Positions 17,904 to 26,492 are shown, counted from the first letter of the stretch. The stretch: DNA of 64,000 bases from an uncultured Paenibacillus sp. (GCA_937895345.1 CALAWP010000058.1:1-64000); one strand, 5' to 3'. Numbers and translations are program-made. The notes: generated by a model from the letters alone, not told the origin.

Positions 17904-19753
17904 TCTTGCAAGCACTATGCGATTATTACGATCGAATGGCGGAAGAGTTTCCTGAGGAGGTTGCTCAGCCGGGATATGCCGTTACATCCGTGTCTAAGAG
18001 TATTGTACTTGATAAGGAAGGGCATCTTGTTCAGGTGCTGGATTTGACGGAGTGGCGTGAAATATGCAATAAGAACGGGAAGACGGAATCTAAGGCTTTT
18101 CCGATGCGCCTTGTTACTCCGCAGCAGCCGAAACGATCGGGCAAGAAGCCGGAACCAGCATTTCTATGCGAAAATGCGAACTTTTTGTTTGGCATTTACA
18201 GTGATCCGGAGGGCGCTGATTATCGGTTTGAGGCTAGCCGCTCGATTCACGAGACGGTGTTGCACCAGGTTCAGGACGATGGCGCAAAAGCTGTGCTGTC
18301 CTTCTTCGCCCGAAGGAAAAAAGGTTCTCTGGATTACGGAGATATCGATACTTCCGGTCTGGAGGAGGGAGGCAACATTGTTTTTCAGCTTGAAAGCGAC
18401 TTAGGAGCATTTATCCATGATCGGCCTGCAATTAAAGAAGCTTGGGACCATTATTTAAGCGCCCGCTCGGAAAACGCAACAATTGGTCAATGTCTCGTAA
18501 CGGGAACGATAGGTCCGATCGCTCGCATTCACGGAAATTTGGATGGCTTTGGGCAAGACAAGCCTACGCTTGTCGGGTTTAATAAAGACAGTTTCGTTTC
18601 ATATCGCAAGGAGAAAGGGGATAACGCCCCTGTTTCGGAGTCCGCCGCCTTTAAATATGTGACTGCGCTTAATATGTTAATTGGAGATCGCAGCCGCTGC
18701 TTGAATATACACGGCGAAAAGGTGCTGTTTTGGGCGGAAAAGAAAGCTCCAATGGAGGAACAAATTGTTGGAGCGATTCTGGAAGGAGAGACATCATTCC
18801 GACGTTTTGAGATAGACGAGTTGACAAGCCGTAAAGTATCAGGTGTGTTGGACCACTTGCTGCAAGGGACGCCGCCTGAGCAACTGGAACTAAGCTCGGA
18901 CGTTCGAATATTCGTGTTAGGATTAACGTCCAATAAAACCCGGCTCGTTATCCGTTACTTTTTTGTCAACACGTTTGGCCAATTCGTTGAAAGACTGCAA
19001 CGGCATCATGAAGATATCAAGGTTATCGGATCAGTGCGAGACCCGGTAAATCCGTCTGTTTATCGTATCATGAAAGAAACGGCATTGCGAGGAGATAGTA
19101 AAAACGTGCCTGCTCCTCATCAAACGGCGCTTATTCGAAGCATCATGACAGGATCTCCCTATCCCAATAGCTTATATATAGCGATGTTGGGGCGAATACG
19201 CGCTGAAGCCGGAAGAGATGCTGTTATGGCCGTCAATCGCGTTCGAATCGGCGTTATAAAAGGTTATTTAAATCGTAACGCTCGACTTTTTAATCAAAAG
19301 GAGTGGTTGGGAGTGGCATTAGATTCTGAAATAACCGAAGTGCCTTATTTGTTGGGCAGGCTGTTCGCCATTTTGAACCAGGCCCAGTACGAAGCATTAG
19401 GGAAAGTTAACGCATCGATCGTAGACAAGTATTTGAATGCCGCATTAGCGAGTCCGCAACAAGTATTCCCTTCTTTATTGAGCAATGCCGAGAAGCATTT
19501 TAAAAAGAGTGAAAAACATTTTGTCAGAAAACAAATGATGAGCGTTATGGAAAAGCTGCCGACTGGAGGGTTTCCCAAAACATTAAATGTAGACGCTCAG
19601 GGACAATTTATGATCGGATTTTATCATCAGCAGCAGTTCTTTTTTAGGGGTAAGCCAACAGAATCGGGAACAGAAGTTGGGACCGAGCCCGAACTCGTGC
19701 AGGCAGTAGGAGAAAGTGAAGCATCCAAAATAGGGAGGAAGAGTGAATTATGA
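17900..19753 (+). CDS. cas8c: Cas8c (Csd1), large Cascade subunit
   Basis: A 617-residue protein beginning MILQALCDYYDRMAEEFPEEVAQPGYA, with the Csd1 family pattern and normal length. It recognises the PAM and bridges the Cascade ends. It overlaps cas5 and cas7 by ATGA junctions, so the three are translationally coupled. Its last 146 codons contain an internal ribosome binding site and start for the small subunit Cas11c. Confidence 0.92.
   Translation: MILQALCDYYDRMAEEFPEEVAQPGYAVTSVSKSIVLDKEGHLVQVLDLTEWREICNKNGKTESKAFPMRLVTPQQPKRSGKKPEPAFLCENANFLFGIYSDPEGADYRFEASRSIHETVLHQVQDDGAKAVLSFFARRKKGSLDYGDIDTSGLEEGGNIVFQLESDLGAFIHDRPAIKEAWDHYLSARSENATIGQCLVTGTIGPIARIHGNLDGFGQDKPTLVGFNKDSFVSYRKEKGDNAPVSESAAFKYVTALNMLIGDRSRCLNIHGEKVLFWAEKKAPMEEQIVGAILEGETSFRRFEIDELTSRKVSGVLDHLLQGTPPEQLELSSDVRIFVLGLTSNKTRLVIRYFFVNTFGQFVERLQRHHEDIKVIGSVRDPVNPSVYRIMKETALRGDSKNVPAPHQTALIRSIMTGSPYPNSLYIAMLGRIRAEAGRDAVMAVNRVRIGVIKGYLNRNARLFNQKEWLGVALDSEITEVPYLLGRLFAILNQAQYEALGKVNASIVDKYLNAALASPQQVFPSLLSNAEKHFKKSEKHFVRKQMMSVMEKLPTGGFPKTLNVDAQGQFMIGFYHQQQFFFRGKPTESGTEVGTEPELVQAVGESEASKIGRKSEL
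19313..19753 (+). CDS. cas11c: Cas11c, internally translated small Cascade subunit
   Basis: In type I-C the small subunit is made from an internal start inside cas8c. Here AAAAGGAG (19296-19303) stands 9 nt before an in-frame GTG (codon 472 of cas8c). The 146-residue product begins VALDSEITEVPYLLGRLF and continues as a helical domain (AILNQAQYEALG..., NAEKHFKKSEKHFVRKQM), as expected for Cas11c. The site is inferred from sequence and from the known behaviour of the family. Confidence 0.65.
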   Translation: MALDSEITEVPYLLGRLFAILNQAQYEALGKVNASIVDKYLNAALASPQQVFPSLLSNAEKHFKKSEKHFVRKQMMSVMEKLPTGGFPKTLNVDAQGQFMIGFYHQQQFFFRGKPTESGTEVGTEPELVQAVGESEASKIGRKSEL

Positions 19754-20607
19754 AAGAAATTATTCAAAACAGGTATGAGTTTGTGTTGTATTTTGATGTC
19801 GAAAACGGCAATCCAAACGGAGATCCTGATGCAGGAAATATGCCGCGAATCGATCCTCAAACGGGCCATGGCATCGTTAGTGACGTTAGCTTAAAACGAA
19901 AAGTACGCAATTATGTACAGATGGCAAAGGAAGGAGAAGCTGGATTTGATATTTACGTCAGTGAAGGCGCCGTCTTGAACAATAAGCAGAAGGAAGCTTA
20001 TGAAGCAAATAATCTGAAGACTAAAGACAATAAGGATGACAAGCTGACGGCTCAAACCTACATGTGTAACCGTTTCTATGATGTAAGAACGTTTGGCGCT
20101 GTAATGGATACGGGAGATTTCAAATGCGGGCAAGTACGAGGGCCGATCCAACTCTGTTTCTCCAAGAGTGTGGATCCGATCCTTCAGCAGGAAGTGACGA
20201 TTACGCGAATGGCTTCTACAACAGAAAAGGAAAACGCTTCGGAAAACCGTACCATGGGCAGAAAATATGTAGTGCCTTACGGTTTATACCGGTTGGAAGG
20301 ATTCATCTCGGCAAAGTTTGCACAAAAAACCGGCTTTAGCCGGACAGATTTGGATCTATTTTTTGAAGCGCTGACATTGATGTTTGACCACGACCGCTCG
20401 GCTTCCCGAGGTAAAATGTCCGCTCGAAAATTGTATGTGTTTAAACATAATTCGGAAATAGGAAATGCACCTGCCTCAAGTTTATTTGACTTAATCGAAG
20501 CAAAGTCAATTAATCCGAATGAACCGGCTCGTTCTTTTAAACATTATGAAATAACGGTGGATAAACAATCGGTTCCAGACGGAGTTACGCTGATTGAAGT
20601 CTTGTAA
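19750..20607 (+). CDS. cas7: Cas7c (Csd2), Cascade backbone subunit
   Basis: A 285-residue RAMP protein with the Csd2 N-terminus RYEFVLYFDVENGNPNGDPDAGNMPRIDP and the segment TYMCNRFYDVRTFGAVM. Multiple copies coat the crRNA spacer. It is the last gene of the operon. In complete type I-C loci cas4, cas1 and cas2 follow here; none is present, and the next 366 bp are non-coding. Confidence 0.93.
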   Translation: MKEIIQNRYEFVLYFDVENGNPNGDPDAGNMPRIDPQTGHGIVSDVSLKRKVRNYVQMAKEGEAGFDIYVSEGAVLNNKQKEAYEANNLKTKDNKDDKLTAQTYMCNRFYDVRTFGAVMDTGDFKCGQVRGPIQLCFSKSVDPILQQEVTITRMASTTEKENASENRTMGRKYVVPYGLYRLEGFISAKFAQKTGFSRTDLDLFFEALTLMFDHDRSASRGKMSARKLYVFKHNSEIGNAPASSLFDLIEAKSINPNEPARSFKHYEITVDKQSVPDGVTLIEVL

Positions 20608-20653
20608 TTCAATATGATAGCATTGACCCGCCAAATGCCTGAGACTCCTTTGA

Positions 20654-20763
20654 CCTGAGGGGCCTCAGGAGCGGAAGAACAAGTAGAATCAGAAGCTAAC
20701 AAATATATTTTAATAAGTTGGTGCGAATCATAAGTGCACATGAAATCCCTAGTGGATTCGCAC
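20654..20763 (+). other. Possible remnant of the I-C array leader
   Basis: Downstream of cas7 lie a hairpin CCTGAG-GGGC-CTCAGG (20654-20669) and a long dyad GTGCGAATC (20721-20729) ... GATTCGCAC (20755-20763). They are followed by a very AT-rich tract and a further GTTCGCAC (20832-20839). GTGCGAA/TTCGCAC dyads resemble, from memory, the leader region between cas2 and type I-C arrays. This reading is inference. Confidence 0.4.
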
Positions 20764-20895
20764 TGCTTATTATTAAAGGGATTAAAGCATATGTTGAATG
20801 GTTTTTAAAAGTTTTTTTTGATAAAAATAATGTTCGCACTAAAGAAACCCTTTTCGTTGTATAACTTAAATTCGACGCTATCGCCAGAACCCGGA

Positions 20896-20927
20896 GTCGC
20901 TTCCTATGCGGAAGCGTTGGAAATAGA
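20896..20927 (+). CRISPR. Possible degenerate last repeat of a lost I-C array
   Basis: This 32-nt element starts GTCGC, has a perfect 7-bp stem CGCTTCC/GGAAGCG and continues GTTGGAAATAGA. The layout recalls the canonical I-C repeat (GTCGC, stem, GCGTGGATTGAAAT). No second copy or spacer follows, so there is no working array here. The match is partial and could be a chance hairpin. Confidence 0.35.
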
Positions 20928-20983
20928 TACAAGCGCTGGTGCCCCGTCACCGGGAAATGGTATGATGGTATCGGGTGATGACA

Positions 20984-21625
20984 ATGGCCAAAGAGACGGA
21001 GCACAAAGGAACGGCGGAAGCGGACAATCAAGCGAGTCAGACCGCCCAATCCAATGAAAAAGCGGTTGAATTGCTGAAGGCCGTTTACCATAACGGCATC
21101 ACGGCGTTAAAGATGTATTTCGACGAAGTGGCGGGGCAAGTGCTGAATCAGGAGAAGCAAGGACCTATCTTTATTTTCCAGGTGCGGGACGCTCGACAAA
21201 AGGTTTACGCCTGCGGTTTTTTTCTGCAGGAATTGGTTGCGAAGTTTCAGTCGGGCCAAGATCCCGCGCAATGGATGGCTTCCTTCTACTTCGACATGAT
21301 GGAGCGGCATGAAGAAGGCAAGACGCTGCCGAAGCCGCCGGCCGGCGAAGAAGAGACGAAAGCGTTCATCGACCGCACGCTGGTGCCGCATTGCATCGCG
21401 GCCGTGCGGGAAGAGTTCGCTCCCGAGCCGGTTCACGCGGGCCTCGGTTTCGTGCAAGGAACGGGTCCGGTGTTCGAGGCCGGCTTCAAGAGCATCAAGG
21501 AGGGCAACAACGTATGCGCGGTTCCGCTGAACGTCCTGATGACGTTTTGGCATTTGAACCGGGATCCGGCCGATATTCTGCTCGCGGGCTTGTACAATAT
21601 ACGCGAACAGCATGGCATGGCGTAA
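20984..21625 (+). CDS. Conserved hypothetical protein
   Basis: A 213-residue soluble protein. The ATG at 20984 (GGGTGAT upstream) is preferred over the nearby GTG and ATG. The first 30 residues are polar and probably disordered (KETEHKGTAEADNQASQTAQSNEK). The rest is mixed helix and strand, with FIFQVRDARQKVYACGFFLQELVAKF and two stretches rich in Pro and Glu. No catalytic motif, signal peptide or membrane segment is seen, and I do not recognise the family. It follows the cas region but has its own -10-like TATGAT and its own terminator, so it is unlikely to belong to the cas operon. Confidence 0.6.
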   Translation: MAKETEHKGTAEADNQASQTAQSNEKAVELLKAVYHNGITALKMYFDEVAGQVLNQEKQGPIFIFQVRDARQKVYACGFFLQELVAKFQSGQDPAQWMASFYFDMMERHEEGKTLPKPPAGEEETKAFIDRTLVPHCIAAVREEFAPEPVHAGLGFVQGTGPVFEAGFKSIKEGNNVCAVPLNVLMTFWHLNRDPADILLAGLYNIREQHGMA

Positions 21626-21669
21626 GGTTTGGGCATTAAGATTAATCATTTTTCACGCATGAGAATGAA

Positions 21670-21700
21670 TATAGTCCCGATTTTTAAAATCGGGACTATT
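21670..21700. terminator. Terminator-like perfect hairpin
   Basis: AATAGTCCCGATTTT-T-AAAATCGGGACTATT, 15-bp arms, lies 45 bp after the stop of the hypothetical gene. The T-run is inside the stem, so efficiency is uncertain; it reads the same on both strands. Confidence 0.6.
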
Positions 21701-21845
21701 GTCACGCACTAAAATATTTTTCTACCATTATGCTCAAGCTAAGAGCTCGAGCTGAGATTTTCTGAATAATTACGCACTTTTGAAAAGAAGGGATTTTTGA
21801 ATAGGGATAGAATTAATACTCAAATTATTCGCTTCCAAATGGGTT

Positions 21846-22382
21846 TTACCGTGATTCTTCTTGGGTTTCATATATATCTGTTTTACTTGATCCATCCATG
21901 TTAACAGAGTATAAGTGTACTTTTCCATCTTTATTGGTGTAAGCAATACTATATCTATAAACATATTCATTTTGAATATACAAAAAGACTTGATACTTCA
22001 TTTTCAAAGCTAGTAATCCTTTGACATCAATAGCACCTACAGATTCTTCAACTGATGAGTACTGGTATTTATATGTTGGTTCATTGGAAAAGTCATATCT
22101 AATGATATCTGCTGATTCATAATCTGAATAACCAATGTTATAATCAATTCCAAGTGTAGCTATTGTTTCATCTTTATGATTGTTTAATTTAATTGCCTGC
22201 TTTAAATCATCTAACGTTACACTTGGATTGTAAATAACTTTTACACTTTCATTGATCAGATTAAGTTCATTACTTATATCTTCTTCAATCTCCGTTTTTA
22301 TTGGGGAAATACTTCTGCCTTCAGTACAAGATGTTAATGTTATCGCTAGTAACAATGATAAAGACATCAAAATAAGTTTCAT
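21846..22382 (-). CDS. Putative lipoprotein
   Basis: A 178-residue protein with a lipoprotein signal: MKLILMSLSLLLAITLTSC, lipobox LTSC with Cys at about residue 19. The mature part is acidic and polar, with a region LKQAIKLNNHKDETIATLGIDYNIGYSDYE and beta-rich segments (YKYQYSSVEESVGAIDV, KVHLYSVNMDGSSKTDIY). No known domain is recognised. The gene is clearly more AT-rich than its neighbours, with many Asn/Lys/Ile codons, and it lies next to an equally AT-rich M23 fragment, so both may be recently acquired. The start at 22382 is preferred (AAAGG 9 nt upstream) over 22391. Confidence 0.7.
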   Translation of the reverse strand: MKLILMSLSLLLAITLTSCTEGRSISPIKTEIEEDISNELNLINESVKVIYNPSVTLDDLKQAIKLNNHKDETIATLGIDYNIGYSDYESADIIRYDFSNEPTYKYQYSSVEESVGAIDVKGLLALKMKYQVFLYIQNEYVYRYSIAYTNKDGKVHLYSVNMDGSSKTDIYETQEESR

Positions 22383-22467
22383 TTTTAACATCCTTTCTTG
22401 TATTTGTTGTCGATTAATGGTTTTGTAGGGATAATTATTGGAGCCAACTTTCTAAAGAAAATCAGTA

Positions 22468-22490
22468 TAGGAGCCTTATTAAGGCTCCTA
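22468..22490. terminator. Hairpin following the M23 fragment
   Basis: TAGGAGCCTTA-T-TAAGGCTCCTA, perfect 11-bp arms, 29 bp after the fragment's stop on the minus strand. The T-rich tail is weak. Confidence 0.5.
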
Positions 22491-22518
22491 ATAATACAGA
22501 GAGTACTTTTTTTATATC

Positions 22519-22830
22519 TTACCACCCTGAAAATAAATTTGTCATTGGATCGACAGCTGTTGGACTACTGCCAGTCCCATTTCTAGTCTCAAAGTGCAGA
22601 TGTATTCCAGTGGAGCTGCCAGTAGTGCCCATAATCCCAATTCGTTGCCCCGCTTTTATCGTTGAGCCGTTCAAACTACTTGTACTATCTCGTAAGTGAA
22701 AATATCTCGTTTGAACATTTTGACCATTAACAATACTTTGAATATGAATCCAATTTCCTCTCGAACTATCGAATCCGGATGATATTGTTCCATCAAATGC
22801 AGCTACTATAGGATCATTGGTATTAATGTG
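22519..22830 (-). pseudogene. C-terminal fragment of an M23 metallopeptidase
   Basis: The readable part begins at about IVAAFDGTISSGFDSSRGNWIHIQ and contains TRYFHLRDS, the core fold segment IKAGQRIGIMGTTGSSTGIHLHFETR (HLHFE zinc motif) and a normal end. The first zinc ligands (HxxxD motif) and any signal peptide are missing: upstream the frame runs into unrelated GC-rich sequence near the mscS promoter. It is therefore a truncated copy, probably cut when the adjoining GC-rich sequence was joined. Confidence 0.75.
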
Positions 22831-22904
22831 GTTCAAAGCCCTGACGGATGCAGTCGGGGCTTTGTTCGTCAAGAGCCGCCCTCCGAACCTCCGAACCGGC
22901 CGGC

Positions 22905-22933
22905 ATGACAAATGCGGCAAAAATCGCTATAAT
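22905..22933 (+). promoter_or_regulatory. Promoter of the mechanosensitive channel gene
   Basis: ATGACA, 17 bp, TATAAT, ending 47 bp before the start codon. It is a good sigma-A match. Confidence 0.65.
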
Positions 22934-22979
22934 GTGACCTTATAGAACAAGGGAAAACCGATTTTCGCAAGGAGGAGTT

Positions 22980-24251
22980 ATGGAGTTTCTAAACAATTGG
23001 CTGGGGGAAATGGGAGTCGAGTCGACGATGGCCGTCTATTTGGCCAATGCGATCATGATCGCCGGCATTGCCGTGCTCAGCATGGCAGCCAATTTTATAA
23101 CGAAAAAAATCGGGCTGCGAATTCTTGCCCATTACATTACGAAAAACCGATTCCAGTGGGACAATTATTTGCTCGAGCGGAAGGTGTTCCACAAGCTGTC
23201 GCATATCGTGCCGGCCGTCATTATTTATTATTCATCCTTTTGGTTTCCGTCCTACCAGTCCTTGATCGAGAAGGGCATTGCCATTTATATCATCGTAGTG
23301 GCGCTGCTGGTCGTCAACGCATTTTTGAATGCGGTCAACGATATATATACGACGTATGAAATTTCGAAAGCGAGGCCGATCCGGGGTTATATCCAGGTTG
23401 CCAAAATATTCATTTTCAGCATCGGCGCCATATTGCTCGTTTCCAATCTGATCGGGCAAAGCCCCCTTATTCTGCTCAGCGGCATCGGCGCATTGTCGGC
23501 GGTCACGATGCTCGTGTTCAAGGATTCCATCCTCGGACTGGTGGCGGGCGTGCAGCTGACGTCCAACGATATGGTGCGCGTCGGCGACTGGATCGAAATG
23601 CCGAAATACGGGGCGGACGGCGATATTATCGATATTTCGCTGAACACCGTCAAGGTGCAAAATTGGGACAAAACGATCACGACCATTCCGACATACGCCT
23701 TGATCTCGGACTCCTTCAAAAACTGGAGAGGCATGCAAAACGCCGGAGGACGGCGAATCAAGCGCTCCGTCAGCGTAGATACGGGCAGCATTGTCATTTG
23801 CACGCCCGACATGCTCGAGAAGTTCAAAAAAATTCATTATCTCAAGGACTACATCGAACAAAAGGAAGCCGAAATCGAGGCGTACAATCGGGAGCACGGG
23901 ATTGACCGGTCCAGCAAGGTGAACGGCCGGGCGCTGACGAACATCGGCATTTTCAGAGCGTATATCCAACACTATCTGGACCATCACCCGCGGATTCATA
24001 AAGAGATGACGTGCATGGTCCGGCAGCTGCAGCCGGAGGAAACGGGATTGCCGCTCGAAATTTACGCGTTCGTCAATGACGTGCGGTGGGCGGTTTACGA
24101 AGGGGTGCAGTCCGACATTTTCGACCATATTTTGGCCGTGGCGCCGGAGTTCGGGCTTCGCGTGTTCCAGAACCCGTCGGGGCATGATTTGAAAAGCGCT
24201 CTCCAGCCGGAGCGGTCCGGTATGTATAACCCAATCAATTCGGGACAATAG
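22980..24251 (+). CDS. MscS-family mechanosensitive ion channel
   Basis: This 423-residue protein has four or five N-terminal membrane helices. The pore helix and beta domain follow: LSGIGALSAVTMLVFKDSILGLVAGVQLTSNDMVRVGDWIEMPKYGADGDIIDISLNTVKVQNWDKTITTIPTY. This is the MscS signature, in the larger YbdG-like subgroup that has an inserted cytoplasmic region (residues about 265-320). It opens when membrane tension rises and releases osmolytes. The start has a near-perfect AAGGAGG 6 nt upstream. It is a single-gene unit with its own promoter and terminator. Confidence 0.9.
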   Translation: MEFLNNWLGEMGVESTMAVYLANAIMIAGIAVLSMAANFITKKIGLRILAHYITKNRFQWDNYLLERKVFHKLSHIVPAVIIYYSSFWFPSYQSLIEKGIAIYIIVVALLVVNAFLNAVNDIYTTYEISKARPIRGYIQVAKIFIFSIGAILLVSNLIGQSPLILLSGIGALSAVTMLVFKDSILGLVAGVQLTSNDMVRVGDWIEMPKYGADGDIIDISLNTVKVQNWDKTITTIPTYALISDSFKNWRGMQNAGGRRIKRSVSVDTGSIVICTPDMLEKFKKIHYLKDYIEQKEAEIEAYNREHGIDRSSKVNGRALTNIGIFRAYIQHYLDHHPRIHKEMTCMVRQLQPEETGLPLEIYAFVNDVRWAVYEGVQSDIFDHILAVAPEFGLRVFQNPSGHDLKSALQPERSGMYNPINSGQ

Positions 24252-24264
24252 CGGGTTTCCGTTA

Positions 24265-24298
24265 CCCTCGCCTTCTTCAAGAAGGCGGGGGTTTTTTA
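24265..24298 (+). terminator. Terminator of the MscS gene
   Basis: CGCCTTCTT/AAGAAGGCG stem extended by CCCT/GGGG and followed by TTTTTT. Confidence 0.85.
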
Positions 24299-24387
24299 TC
24301 GTTCCAAGGCATTCGGCTTCCGCCTAATCTTAACGAATGCTCCATATTCGGATAATACCCGGTTAACACAACCCCAATAGAATAGTC

Positions 24388-24403
24388 GTATAGACGTCTA
24401 GAC
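24388..24403. promoter_or_regulatory. Operator of the HutC/GntR-type regulator
   Basis: GTATAGAC directly followed by GTCTAGAC, containing the perfect palindrome TAGACGTCTA. GT(A/C)TAGAC is the half site of DasR/NagR/TreR-like HutC regulators. It lies 23 bp upstream of the first start codon of the ABC operon, whose last gene encodes such a regulator. Confidence 0.65.
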
Positions 24404-24426
24404 AAATGAAAGGGAAGGAGAATTAT

Positions 24427-25257
24427 TTGAACGGGTTGAAAGCAGGTTCCAAATACGGATTGTGGATTGCCGTGCTGGCGTGGACCTTGTTCCCCATCTA
24501 TTGGATGGCGATTATTGCCACGCAGCCGTCGTCGGAATTGTTTTCCGACGTTTCCTTATGGCCGCGCTCGCTGACCGCGGAGCACTTTGCGAGCTTGTTT
24601 GCGAAAGAGCGTTATCTCTGGCCGCTTGTGAACAGTTTGGTCATTACGGTATGCTCGCTGCTCGCAGTGATGGCTGTCGGCTTGTCCTGCGCATATGTAT
24701 TGGGGCGGAAATCGTTTCGAGCGCCATTCAAAAAAACGCTGCTCATTTGGATTTTGCTTGTCCGGGTGCTGCCGCCGATTACGTTTGCGCTCCCGTTGTA
24801 CATTCTGATGAGCGAGGCGGGGATGCTGAATACGAAGATTCCGATTATTTTGGCGCATATATTGGTCAATTTGCCGCTGGTGATCTGGTTTATGCTCGCG
24901 TTTTTTGCCAGCGTGCCGGAGGAGATCGAGGAGAGCGCCCGCATCGACGGCGCTTCCGAATATGTCATTTACGGCAAGGTCATCTTGCCGTTAGTCGTGC
25001 CTGGCATTGCGGCGGTCACGATATTGTCCTTTATGGCTTCATGGAATGAATATTTGTACAGCGTCATCTTCATTCAAAGCCCCGGCGACTTCACCATTCC
25101 GCTGAAGCTGGCCACGCTGAACAGCGAGCAGGAATTGACGGAGTGGGGGAAGGTGGCGAGCGGCGGCCTCGTGTCGGTGCTCCCGGTCATGCTGGCGACG
25201 GTTTTCATGCAGAAGCATTTGATGAACGGTCTGACGACCGGTGCGATTAAAGAGTAG
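24427..25257 (+). CDS. Carbohydrate ABC transporter permease (MalG type)
   Basis: This 276-residue protein has six membrane helices and the EAA loop EEIEESARIDGASEYVIYGKVILPLVVPG, which contacts the ATPase. The TTG at 24427 is preferred as start because GGAAGGAG lies 7 nt upstream; the in-frame ATG at 24406 precedes that site. It is the first gene of a six-gene operon. Unusually, it stands before the binding protein while the MalF-type permease follows it. No ATPase gene is in the operon, so a shared MsmX/UgpC-type ATPase must serve it. Confidence 0.9.
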   Translation: MNGLKAGSKYGLWIAVLAWTLFPIYWMAIIATQPSSELFSDVSLWPRSLTAEHFASLFAKERYLWPLVNSLVITVCSLLAVMAVGLSCAYVLGRKSFRAPFKKTLLIWILLVRVLPPITFALPLYILMSEAGMLNTKIPIILAHILVNLPLVIWFMLAFFASVPEEIEESARIDGASEYVIYGKVILPLVVPGIAAVTILSFMASWNEYLYSVIFIQSPGDFTIPLKLATLNSEQELTEWGKVASGGLVSVLPVMLATVFMQKHLMNGLTTGAIKE

Positions 25258-25271
25258 AAAGGATGCTGGAG

Positions 25272-26492
25272 ATGAACAAAAAGCTGATTTTAGGATTGAG
25301 TACGATCACGGCGGCCGCAGCCGTATTGGCGGGCTGTCAGTCTCAAGGAGGATCGGACAAGCTAGTCGTCGCGGCCAGAGGCGGTTCCCATGTGACGGCG
25401 ATGGAAGCGGTAAAAGAAGCGTTCGAGAAGGAACATAACGTGCAAGTCGAAATTATCGGTCTGGAAGCGGCGGATTTGAAGCAAAAGGTATCGCTCGACG
25501 CAAAAAACAAACAAGGCGCCTACGACTTGATTATGGCGGACGATCCGTGGATGCCGGAGTTCGGCGAAGCCGGCATCTTCGCCAATCTGTCGGAGCTTGG
25601 CGTCGAGGCCGATGCGGACTTCGAGGAATCTTCGCTGGCGCTGGGCAAGCATCCGTATGCGACGGGCGATCTGTATGCCCTGCCTTTCGCGGGCAACGTA
25701 CAGCTGTTTTTCTATAACAAGCAGCTGTTTGACAGCCGCAATGATGAGGTGCCGCAAAGCTGGGAAGAGGTGCTTCGGATCGCGAAAGAGGTTCATGCAG
25801 AGGACGGTCTTGCCGGCTACGTCATTCGCGGCCAGCAAGGCAACCCGATCGTATCCGACTTTTTGCCGATCTTCTGGGCATACGGGGGACAAGTGTTTGA
25901 CGACAACTGGAACGCCCAGGTCGATTCCGAAGCCGGCCGCAAGGCGCTGAACACCTATATCGAATTGCTGGCGGCGGGCGCCAATTACGAAACGACCGAT
26001 ATCGTCAGCTCGGTGTCCGAAGGCCGCGCGGCGATGGCGTTAGGCTGGCCGTCCTGGTTTATATCGGGCGAAACGGCCAAGGCGGACTATGCCTTGATTC
26101 CGTCCCAAGCTTCGCCGAACGCCGAACCGGTCGCCACCGGAATGATCGGCAACTGGATGATGGGCGTAGCGGCCAATTCGCAGCAGCCGGAGCTCGCCGC
26201 AAAGTTTCTGTCCTTCATTACCAGCAGCGAGACGCAGAAGAAGATGGTGGCGCACGGCGGCGTGCCAACGAGAAAAAGCGTATATTCGGACAGCGAGCTG
26301 GCCGCGAAGTACAAGCATTTTCCGGTGCAATTGGACGCGATGCAAAACTCGGTAGCGAGACCGAGGACGCCGAAGTGGTCGCAGGTAGAGGAAGCGCTGG
26401 GAGCGGAATTGTCCGCCGCGATTGCCGGCGTCAAGTCCGCCGAGAGCGCCTTGGCCGCGGCCAACCAGGCCATCGATCAAATTATGCAATAA
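25272..26492 (+). CDS. Extracellular sugar-binding lipoprotein
   Basis: A 406-residue family-1 solute-binding protein. The signal peptide ends in the lipobox LAGC (ITAAAAVLAGCQSQ). The typical pattern follows: VVAARGGSHVTAMEAVKEAFEKEHNVQVEI, QKVSLDAKNKQGAYDLIMADDPWMPEFGEAG, and a late GVPTRKSVYSD. The C-terminal end has an Ala-rich helix. It captures the substrate for the two permeases encoded on either side. The ligand is unknown; the metallo-hydrolase and phosphatase genes downstream hint at an unusual, perhaps phosphorylated or polyol-type, substrate (inference). Confidence 0.9.
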   Translation: MNKKLILGLSTITAAAAVLAGCQSQGGSDKLVVAARGGSHVTAMEAVKEAFEKEHNVQVEIIGLEAADLKQKVSLDAKNKQGAYDLIMADDPWMPEFGEAGIFANLSELGVEADADFEESSLALGKHPYATGDLYALPFAGNVQLFFYNKQLFDSRNDEVPQSWEEVLRIAKEVHAEDGLAGYVIRGQQGNPIVSDFLPIFWAYGGQVFDDNWNAQVDSEAGRKALNTYIELLAAGANYETTDIVSSVSEGRAAMALGWPSWFISGETAKADYALIPSQASPNAEPVATGMIGNWMMGVAANSQQPELAAKFLSFITSSETQKKMVAHGGVPTRKSVYSDSELAAKYKHFPVQLDAMQNSVARPRTPKWSQVEEALGAELSAAIAGVKSAESALAAANQAIDQIMQ

